DNA of 10,349 bases from Bacteroidota bacterium. GTDB taxonomy: Bacteria; Bacteroidota; Bacteroidia; Chitinophagales; Chitinophagaceae. A model generated the notes under the pieces. It did not search any database. It saw nothing but the letters and a program-made list of their open reading frames with translations, and was not told where the DNA came from. This document shows positions 4,165-10,349 of the stretch, piece by piece. The DNA is taken from positions 1 to 10,349 of the forward strand of contig JAEZAY010000151.1 in the NCBI GenBank assembly GCA_023427575.1. Reading direction: 5' to 3'. Both the position numbers and the translations under genes were made by a program. Within the stretch, counting starts at the first letter, position 1. Every line of letters begins with the position of its first letter.

Positions 4165-5445
4165 CTATCCGGCGGTTCCACTCAGGGCAAATGCGATAAC
4201 GAAAGCCACAATGGCCGCTACCAGTCCATACATGAAAATATTGTAGGAAATCCGCAAAAATTTGTATTTCCGTGCCAGCACAATCCCCAGGAAATACATA
4301 TCCTTGATCATGCTTCCATACAGATACTCGCGGTCTTTCATCATTTCCTTCATCGCCCAGTCATAATCATCCAGTTTCATCTTATAAAAATTTCCGAAGA
4401 ACAGAAGATTGATTTTTTTGTTCTGGATATCTTCGCGGGTAAATGTTCCTCCGCTGATATTGGGACGGGTAGCGAGAATAGCGAATACCACGGCAGCCAG
4501 GCAGATTCCCACCAGTATGATTGCCGGAATTATGTATTCAGGGTAAAACTGCAGTTTGCCCAAGAGTACAGAGATCAGGATCGAAATCACGATCGTGTTA
4601 ACTGAGATCATAATGTTGGCCTTGCTATCGGCCATCTGGCTCAGGTTTATATGATTTTCCGACATGATCCGGAACATGGCTACCACCCCGCGCTCGGTGC
4701 GTCGAACCTGTTCGGTACGTTCCCTTTTTCCTGATTTGGGAATTTCCAATTGCAACAACTCCTCCGGAAATTCCGGCACAGCAGCGGCCTGTTTTTTTTC
4801 TTTGCGCTCCGCTTTCTTATCGGGGCGCGGATCTTTTTTATCGCTTTTAACTCTTGCCTGTAATTTTTCGAGATGTTTTTGCTTAACGGGATCCAGCGTT
4901 TCCTTTCCGTAGCTGGTAAAATATTGGTGTTGCTTTAAGAATCCAATTGTTCGAATGCGCCATTCTTCTTTATCTATCAACTCATCCCGAAGCAGATTAT
5001 GCTCGCGGCGTAAGGCCTTGTTTTTTTCATCAAAAGACTCGTTGCCCAGGTGAAACAGGTCGGCATCGCAAATGATCTCCTCCAGCAATGATTGTGGATT
5101 TTGAGGAACCTTTGTTGCCCGGATGCAGGCGATCACCGGATCGGCAATTTCCGGGGGAACAGCGCGCTGATTTAAAAACTCCAACGCAATTTCTTCGCTT
5201 ATTTCTTCATGTGGTCTTGGTCCCGGTTCCGTATAACCGGTATCGTGAAACCAGGCCGCGAGAATTAATGGCAACTTCTGATCTTCGGTTAATTGATACA
5301 AGCCGGCAAGAAATTCCGAGTTCCGGACAACCTCCAGGGTATGAGTAAGATCGTGGTATTGAAATCGATTGTCCAGTTTGCTTTCAAACAGCTTTGAAAC
5401 AAAATTTTGAGCCTGAGGGACCAGGGCCTGTTCCGGATTTTCCAT
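4165..5445 (-). CDS. HD-domain hydrolase fused to a PycTM (DUF5706, Pycsar effector-type) membrane region
   Basis: A 426-residue protein in three parts. Residues 10 to about 190 form an HD phosphohydrolase domain: His31 and His35 in YHDLTHTLEVV, the His67-Asp68 pair in AAWFHDTGY, His79, and Asp127 in ICDADLFHLG, the expected metal ligands. A lysine-rich charged linker follows (about 187-250). Residues 250-426 match the PycTM/DUF5706 membrane module, with ADSKANIMISVNTIVISILIS (272-292), a second membrane helix (304-325) ending in ATRPN, the NLLFFGNF..M..DDY segment (346-361), and a last helix (404-422). In Pycsar phage defence, PycTM effectors respond to cCMP or cUMP and damage the membrane. 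HD enzymes often hydrolyse nucleotides. Joining them suggests a membrane-anchored nucleotide hydrolase or a self-limiting effector, which is inference. No pyrimidine cyclase lies in the window. It diverges from the gene at 5503 across 57 bp. Confidence 0.85.
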   Translation of the reverse strand: MENPEQALVPQAQNFVSKLFESKLDNRFQYHDLTHTLEVVRNSEFLAGLYQLTEDQKLPLILAAWFHDTGYTEPGPRPHEEISEEIALEFLNQRAVPPEIADPVIACIRATKVPQNPQSLLEEIICDADLFHLGNESFDEKNKALRREHNLLRDELIDKEEWRIRTIGFLKQHQYFTSYGKETLDPVKQKHLEKLQARVKSDKKDPRPDKKAERKEKKQAAAVPEFPEELLQLEIPKSGKRERTEQVRRTERGVVAMFRIMSENHINLSQMADSKANIMISVNTIVISILISVLLGKLQFYPEYIIPAIILVGICLAAVVFAILATRPNISGGTFTREDIQNKKINLLFFGNFYKMKLDDYDWAMKEMMKDREYLYGSMIKDMYFLGIVLARKYKFLRISYNIFMYGLVAAIVAFVIAFALSGTAG

Positions 5446-5502
5446 GCTGGTATGAGCTTTGAACTATAATTTAGGTATAATCCGGATCTAACATATAATT
5501 CC

Positions 5503-6363
5503 ATGCCAACCGTTTTATTATTTTTATCCCGAGCCCTCTTTATCTTCTTACCAATTGCTTATTCAGTTTCTGCCTGCAATACAAATGCGGGGCGATCCTT
5601 TGTGCCGGATTTGCCGGGTTATGCGGAAGAAAACAAGGAAGTGATCGTTCTGCCCAAAAAGTTGCTTGAGATATCCGGTCATCATTATTTTGATGATGGA
5701 ACCATCGCAGCCATCAACGACGAAAAAGGTGAATTGTATTTTGTAGATCTTGCCCGCCCGGAAGATATTGTGCAGGAATATGAATTTGGAAAGAAGAATG
5801 ATTATGAAGACCTGGTTACGATCGACAGCAGTTACTATATCCTGGAAAGCAATGGAGACTTGCATTATATCCATAGGGTGAATACCGATTCCGTAGTTCA
5901 GTACAAGTTCAGCCGCGATGTAAAAGTTGAATTTGAATCACTGGTTCATTATCCGGATAAAAATGCGCTGGTACTGATCACGAAAGAACATCGGTTTCCG
6001 GAAGAATCTGTATTGGCATTTGCCTTTGATCTGGAAACAAAAACCTATTCCGATACGCCTTTTTTCCGGATCCCGCTGCAGGAGATCTATGTTAAGATGA
6101 AAGATCTTACCGGTCAGTTTAAACCTTCCGCTGCAGCAATTCATCCGAGCCTAAACAAATTGTTCATCATCGCTTCCGTTGGCAAAGTGCTGGTTCAATG
6201 CGATCTCAACGGAAGAAGCGAAAAAGTCTACAAACTAAACCCATCCCGCTTTCAGCAGCCGGAAGGTATAAGTTTTGCATCCAACGGGGATATGTATATT
6301 TCAAATGAAGGACTGGAAGGAAAAGCCACCATCATCCGGTTTCCCTATACAGGTACACAATAG
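5503..6363 (+). CDS. SdiA-regulated/YjiK-like β-propeller lipoprotein
   Basis: A 286-residue protein with a hydrophobic N-terminus and a lipobox VSAC (cysteine 25), so it is probably a lipoprotein. The mature part is β-rich with repeated blade-like motifs: GTIAAINDEKGELYFVDL (about 66-83), YYILESNGDLHYI (111-123), PDKNALVLITK (151-161), LNKLFIIASVGKVLVQCDL (217-235) and QQPEGISFASNGDMYISNEG (252-271). The last of these is characteristic of the SdiA-regulated/YjiK family of six-bladed propellers. The biochemical role of the family is unknown. The pairing with a surface-barrel protein 56 bp downstream on the same strand suggests one transcript and a shared role at the cell envelope. The ATG at 5503 places the signal sequence correctly, and no Shine-Dalgarno is evident. 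Confidence 0.78.
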   Translation: MPTVLLFLSRALFIFLPIAYSVSACNTNAGRSFVPDLPGYAEENKEVIVLPKKLLEISGHHYFDDGTIAAINDEKGELYFVDLARPEDIVQEYEFGKKNDYEDLVTIDSSYYILESNGDLHYIHRVNTDSVVQYKFSRDVKVEFESLVHYPDKNALVLITKEHRFPEESVLAFAFDLETKTYSDTPFFRIPLQEIYVKMKDLTGQFKPSAAAIHPSLNKLFIIASVGKVLVQCDLNGRSEKVYKLNPSRFQQPEGISFASNGDMYISNEGLEGKATIIRFPYTGTQ

Positions 6364-6419
6364 CCTCCTGTTCCGGACCAATTCATTGAAACGAACCCGA
6401 TTAAAATTCATCCATATCA

Positions 6420-9400
6420 ATGAAGCATTACAGGGCCTCTGGTTTACTGATATCTTTCCTCCTTATCTGTATTCCCTTTTACGAATCATTTGCGCAGGAA
6501 GATTCCATATCACACCGCATCATCCTGATCGGCGATGCCGGGTACCAGGTAAATGGTAAACAACCAGAGCTGGAACTTATCAAAAAAAACTTTTCGCTCG
6601 ACAGCAACACTACGGTACTGTTTCTGGGCGACAATGTATATCCGCAGGGTTTGCCATCTACTTATGCGCGCAATTATGAGGAAAAGCGGGCCATCCTCGA
6701 CAGTCAGATTAACCTGGTGCTGGATAAGGGGGCCAGATCATTTATAATTTCGGGCAACCACGATTGGATGCAGGGCCGGGCCGGTGGTTTCGCGCAGGTG
6801 CGGAATCAGATCAATCATATTCAGTCGAGGGCTTTGCCGAATGTACAGTATCTGCCCTCCGACGGATGCCCGGGCCCTGAACTGGTGGAGTTGAATAAAA
6901 ACACGGTGCTGGTAGTCATCGATAGCCAGTGGTGGCTGCACCGCCACGAAAAACCCGGGGTTACCTATAGCTGTGATACGCACGATGAATACGAATTGCT
7001 GGAGTCTTTAAAGAACATTGTATCGGCTCATGAAGACAAACTACTGATCTTTGCGGCCCATCATCCGTTTATTACCTATGGCCGCCACGGAGGTTACTAT
7101 AGTTTAAAGCAGCACATATTTCCCTTTACGGAGATGCATCACAAATTATACATTCCGCTGCCCGTGATTGGCTCGCTGTATCCGCTGGTTCGCGGCGTGT
7201 TTGGAAACATTCAGGATACAAGGCACCCGGTGTATAAAAGTTTCAGTCGTTCGGTAGACAGCATTCTATCGCAGCATCCCTATTGCATTCGGGTAGCCGG
7301 TCATGAGCATAATCTGCAGTTGATTGAGCAATCGGGGCAGTATTATATTGTGAGTGGCGCCGGGTCAAAAATCTCGGATCTTTCCAGAGACAAAAATTTG
7401 ATTTTTGGAGCTACCCAAACAGGATTCTCTGTAGTTGAACTGGTTGATAATGGCAATGTATGGGTGCGGTTTTATTCTTCCATGACCGATTCCACCAGCC
7501 TGCCCATCTATTCAAGCCATCTTCCGGCCCTCGATTCCACACCGATTGTGCCGAAACTGTATGATATTCCCAACCTGCCCGATTCCATTACGGCGGTTGC
7601 TAATCCCCGTTATAAGGCCAACAGTTTTAAAAAATGGCTGCTTGGCGAAAATTACCGGGATGAATGGACAACTCCCGTTCGGTTAAAAGTGTTTGATATA
7701 GGCAAAGAAAAAGGCGGATTAAAAATTACAAGAAGGGGCGGCGGAATGCAAACCAGATCCTTGCGACTGGAAGACAAGGACGGAACCGAATATGTACTCC
7801 GTAGTATTGAAAAATTTCCCGACAAAACGCTGCCGGAAGAATTCCGTCAGACTTTCGTTAAAGACGCCGTGGTAGACGGCATTTCAGCCTCTTATCCGTA
7901 TGGCGCCCTATCTATACCAACCCTTTCGGAGGCTGTGAAAGTGCCTCATATAAAACCTTCGGTTGTTTATATTCCCGATGACCCCAGGCTGGGTGCTTAT
8001 CGTAAGGAGTTTGGAAACAGCATGGCCTTATATGAGGAAACCGAACCCGGCAATTACGAAAAAAACAGCGGCACCGACCGGATGCTGGAAAGATTGCAGA
8101 AGGATCATGATAATTTAATTGACCAGAAATCCGTACTAAAAGTTCGGTTACTCGATATGTTTATCATGGATTTCGACCGTCACGAAGATCAGTGGCGCTG
8201 GGTTACCAATGATACCGGCAAACGGAAAACATTTTTGCCCATCCCCCGCGACCGCGATCAGGCCTTTTTCGTTAACGAGGGATTTATTCCAAAAATGCTG
8301 AGCAAACCTTCGCGCTTCCCAAAGTTTCAGGGTTTTAAAGCTGAGGCAAGAGATATCACCAATTTTAATCAGAATGCCGTTCATTTCGACAGAACGTTTT
8401 TGCATGAATTAACCCGTGAGGATTGGGAAATTTTAGCCGATTCGCTAATCGGAACCATGACCGATTCTGTTATTGAAACCGCATTAAAGAAACAACCGCC
8501 GGAAATCTTTCCCTATTCGGGGGAAAAGATCATTCAAACTTTGAAAGAAAGGCGCAATTACATCAAAAAAGAGGCGATTGAATACTACGAGTTTCTGTCG
8601 AAAGAAGTAGATATACCCGGAAGTGATAAGGGAGAGTTTTTTGATGTGAAGCGGAATGTAGACGGATCGGTGACGGTAACGGTGTATGAATTAAGCAAAG
8701 AGCGGGAAGTTAAAAATCAGATCTATGGCCGCACCTTTTTTCCCGATCTTACCAAAGAACTTCGGCTCTATGGGCGGTCTGGTGAAGACAGTTTTTATAT
8801 CTCCGGCGAATCGGAAAAAACGATCCGGATCCGTATTATCGGCGGGCGGGGTGAAGACCATTTCATTAATAACAGCAATGCGGCGCGGAAAAATACCGTG
8901 CTGTATGATTTCCTGAATGAAAATAATAAAATTGAAGGGCAAGGACTGTTTAAGCGGGAACTTTCCCGACATATCGGCGTGAACGATTATAACAGGAAAG
9001 CTTTCCAATATGACCGTCTTTCCCCCGGACTAACGGCCGGGTATAACCGCGATGATGGAATAAGTGTAGGCTTATCGCTCCGGTACATTGCTCATGGGTT
9101 CCGGAAAGATCCCTATAAGATCATGCATTATGTTCATGCCAATTATGCGCTGGCTTCACGGGCCCTGCTTTTTGGATACAACATGGAAGCTATTGGCGCC
9201 ATTGGCAGTTCCGACCTGGTTATAGAAAGTTGGGTGGGAACGCCCCGCTACGCCCTGAACTTTTTCGGGTTTGGAAATAACAGCGTGAATGAGGAAAATG
9301 AATCGGGCTTTAAAATTAATTATTACCGGACCCGTCTTGATTTCGGTTCTTTGTCGACCCTGTTGCGGAGACAGGTGGCCCCGGATATTACACTGGCTTA

Positions 9401-10073
9401 TGGACCATCGTTCCAGTTCGCTGGCGTTAAACGCTCGTATAACAACCGGACCATTTTAACGCTGGCACCGCCGGAAGGGATAGATACAGCGGATCTGTTC
9501 CAGCGCAAAACCTATCTCGGACCCCGGATAAAGCTTGAGATTGATAATAGGAACAGTCTGGTTCTCCCCAGCAGAGGCCTACATTGGAAAACGGAATACA
9601 GTTATCATTTCGGGCTGGGTAAACATAGCGAGTCGTATGGCAATTTAAATTCAGATCTTACCATGTATATCAGTTCCAACAGGCCTGCCAAACTGGTATT
9701 TGCGGTACGGATTGGAGGGGGAATTACCAGCGGTGATTATGAATATTTCCAATCCCAGTTTTTAAGCGGCAATACAAACCTGCGCGGGTACCGGCGTTTT
9801 CGCTTCGCTGGCGACAAATCGCTGTTTAATAATTTCGAAGTCAGATATAAGATAAAAGATTTTCGCACTTACCTCTTGCCGGGCGCGTTGGGTGTATTGG
9901 CTTTCCATGACATCGGAAGGGTTTGGTATAAAAATGAAAAATCAGGGCGCTGGCACAATGGCTATGGAGGTGGAATCTGGCTGGCGCCGGCCGAACGCCT
10001 GGTGGGAACCTTATCGCTGGCGCATTCAAGAGAAGGTTTTATGGGCATTGCTTCTTTGGGCTGGCAATTTTAA
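6420..10073 (+). CDS. Metallophosphoesterase fused through a kinase-like region to an Omp85-type outer-membrane barrel
   Basis: A 1217-residue exported protein with a signal peptide of about 25 residues (cleavage near SFA-QED). Residues 32 to about 350 form a purple-acid-phosphatase-like metallophosphoesterase with all its motifs: GDAG (38-41), GDNVY (70-74), GNHD (112-115), AAHHP (212-216) and GHEH (294-297). Residues about 430-620 have a GGG turn, a YVLRSIEK strand (458-465), DMFIMDFDRHEDQW (579-592) and FLPIPRDRDQAF (605-616), resembling the lysine, DRH catalytic and metal-binding motifs of HipA/Fam20-like atypical kinases. Residues 782-819 carry two glycine/aspartate turns (GRSGEDSF, GGRGEDHF) like RTX repeats. 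From about 866 to the end is a β-barrel with the Omp85 signature GNTNLRGYRRFRF (1117-1129) and a terminal phenylalanine. The phosphatase would face the periplasm. The inferred kinase-like function is untested. Confidence 0.85.
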   Translation: MKHYRASGLLISFLLICIPFYESFAQEDSISHRIILIGDAGYQVNGKQPELELIKKNFSLDSNTTVLFLGDNVYPQGLPSTYARNYEEKRAILDSQINLVLDKGARSFIISGNHDWMQGRAGGFAQVRNQINHIQSRALPNVQYLPSDGCPGPELVELNKNTVLVVIDSQWWLHRHEKPGVTYSCDTHDEYELLESLKNIVSAHEDKLLIFAAHHPFITYGRHGGYYSLKQHIFPFTEMHHKLYIPLPVIGSLYPLVRGVFGNIQDTRHPVYKSFSRSVDSILSQHPYCIRVAGHEHNLQLIEQSGQYYIVSGAGSKISDLSRDKNLIFGATQTGFSVVELVDNGNVWVRFYSSMTDSTSLPIYSSHLPALDSTPIVPKLYDIPNLPDSITAVANPRYKANSFKKWLLGENYRDEWTTPVRLKVFDIGKEKGGLKITRRGGGMQTRSLRLEDKDGTEYVLRSIEKFPDKTLPEEFRQTFVKDAVVDGISASYPYGALSIPTLSEAVKVPHIKPSVVYIPDDPRLGAYRKEFGNSMALYEETEPGNYEKNSGTDRMLERLQKDHDNLIDQKSVLKVRLLDMFIMDFDRHEDQWRWVTNDTGKRKTFLPIPRDRDQAFFVNEGFIPKMLSKPSRFPKFQGFKAEARDITNFNQNAVHFDRTFLHELTREDWEILADSLIGTMTDSVIETALKKQPPEIFPYSGEKIIQTLKERRNYIKKEAIEYYEFLSKEVDIPGSDKGEFFDVKRNVDGSVTVTVYELSKEREVKNQIYGRTFFPDLTKELRLYGRSGEDSFYISGESEKTIRIRIIGGRGEDHFINNSNAARKNTVLYDFLNENNKIEGQGLFKRELSRHIGVNDYNRKAFQYDRLSPGLTAGYNRDDGISVGLSLRYIAHGFRKDPYKIMHYVHANYALASRALLFGYNMEAIGAIGSSDLVIESWVGTPRYALNFFGFGNNSVNEENESGFKINYYRTRLDFGSLSTLLRRQVAPDITLAYGPSFQFAGVKRSYNNRTILTLAPPEGIDTADLFQRKTYLGPRIKLEIDNRNSLVLPSRGLHWKTEYSYHFGLGKHSESYGNLNSDLTMYISSNRPAKLVFAVRIGGGITSGDYEYFQSQFLSGNTNLRGYRRFRFAGDKSLFNNFEVRYKIKDFRTYLLPGALGVLAFHDIGRVWYKNEKSGRWHNGYGGGIWLAPAERLVGTLSLAHSREGFMGIASLGWQF

Positions 10074-10094
10074 AAATTGCGGGCTGCTGTGAGT

Positions 10095-10165
10095 ATCATT
10101 GGTGTCCGGTTAAAAATTTTCAATTTACCTGAAACCTGTATCAACAGTAAGTTACGAGCAGTCAT
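10095..10165. repeat. 71-bp direct repeat, copy 1
   Basis: This segment is identical at 67 of 71 positions to 10279-10349 with no gaps, at a period of 184 bp. It starts 21 bp after the stop of the large barrel gene. It begins ATCATTGGTGTCCGGTTAA and ends GAGCAGTCAT. Three of its four differences from copy 2 are silent in a shared minus-strand frame, although neither copy contains a recognisable protein. It could be the end of an insertion sequence or a dispersed intergenic repeat. Confidence 0.85.
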
Positions 10166-10182
10166 TACAAATGACCCCTTCA

Positions 10183-10202
10183 ACTTTTTTTAGAAAAAAA
10201 GT
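10183..10202. repeat. A/T-rich hairpin between the repeat copies
   Basis: ACTTTTTTT (10183-10191) and AAAAAAAGT (10194-10202) are exact 9-bp inverted arms around AG. With a T run within the stem on both strands it might act as a weak bidirectional terminator for the barrel gene and whatever lies to the right. The weak A-T stem keeps confidence low. Confidence 0.3.
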
Positions 10203-10278
10203 GGAGCAAAAAAATCGCGCCTCGGAATAAATCCTAAAAATTGAAACTTCCGGCATAAGGGAATGTGCAAATGTGCTA

Positions 10279-10349
10279 ATCATTGGTGTCCGGTTAATAA
10301 TTTTTAATTTACCTGAAACCTGTATCAACAGTAGGTTGCGAGCAGTCAT
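10279..10349. repeat. 71-bp direct repeat, copy 2 (reaches the window edge)
   Basis: Second copy of the element at 10095-10165, in the same orientation. Homology runs to the last base of the window, so the true repeat may be longer. An open minus-strand frame of 65 codons starts in this copy, but it has no recognisable composition and is not called as a gene. Confidence 0.85.

Noticed and set aside
2971..5445. Aldolase and HD-PycTM protein as one functional unit
   Set aside because: They are convergent, share no promoter and have no known pathway link. The neighbourhood looks incidental.
6738..9008. Several long open frames antisense to the large barrel gene
   Set aside because: They are overlapped by a strongly supported coding frame with clear domain motifs, and their own translations show no family resemblance.
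10064..10080. GCAATTTT-A-AAAATTGC inverted repeat over the stop codon of the barrel gene as a terminator
   Set aside because: The loop would be only a few bases, the stem is A-T rich and no T run follows.
10152..10349. Minus-strand 65-codon open frame in the right tail
   Set aside because: It starts at the window edge inside a repeat, crosses an A/T hairpin and noncoding-looking sequence, and has no recognisable protein features.

Overview
The window looks like a chromosomal segment of a Bacteroidota bacterium, probably Chitinophagaceae or a close relative. The signs are several Bacteroidota-typical families (a DUF4251 protein, an HD domain joined to a PycTM/DUF5706 membrane region, a phosphoesterase fused to an Omp85-type barrel), starts without clear Shine-Dalgarno sequences, and moderate GC. 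The lineage is inferred from protein families I recognise; no search was run. There are no tRNA or rRNA genes, no CRISPR array and no transposase.

Layout, left to right. (1) Positions 1-323, minus: the N-terminal part of an AI-2E family (PerM/YdiK-like) transporter that runs off the left edge. (2) 495-971, plus: a secreted DUF4251 protein. It converges on an MpaB-type (DUF2236) oxygenase on the minus strand (968-1726), and the two stop codons share four bases. (3) 1727-1833: a divergent intergenic region with two inverted repeats, then a conserved hypothetical protein (1834-2316) with a plausible intrinsic terminator. (4) 2317-2970: a 654-bp stretch with no ordinary gene. It holds two related ~52-nt elements about 81% identical, each followed by an intrinsic terminator. 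They share a hairpin with two compensatory base-pair changes and a 7-codon reading frame starting Met-Cys-Cys-Arg-Ile. I read them as tandem small RNAs or attenuator-like leaders of a family I do not recognise. (5) 2971-4029: class II fructose-bisphosphate aldolase. (6) 4033-5445, minus: an HD hydrolase-PycTM fusion followed by a possible 38-codon gene lying inside a 12-bp inverted repeat. (7) 5503-10073, plus: a probable two-gene unit of a SdiA-regulated/YjiK-like lipoprotein and a 1217-residue multidomain outer-membrane protein. That protein carries a purple-acid-phosphatase-like domain, a middle region with kinase-like motifs, RTX-like glycine/aspartate repeats and a C-terminal Omp85-like barrel. 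(8) 10074-10349: a noncoding tail with two direct copies of a 71-bp repeat (67/71 identical). The second copy ends exactly at the window edge, so it may be part of a larger repeat or mobile-element end.

The genes do not form a single pathway. The most interesting parts are the twin RNA elements before the aldolase, the phosphatase/kinase-like/barrel fusion, and the PycTM-type protein that has no nucleotide cyclase in the window.
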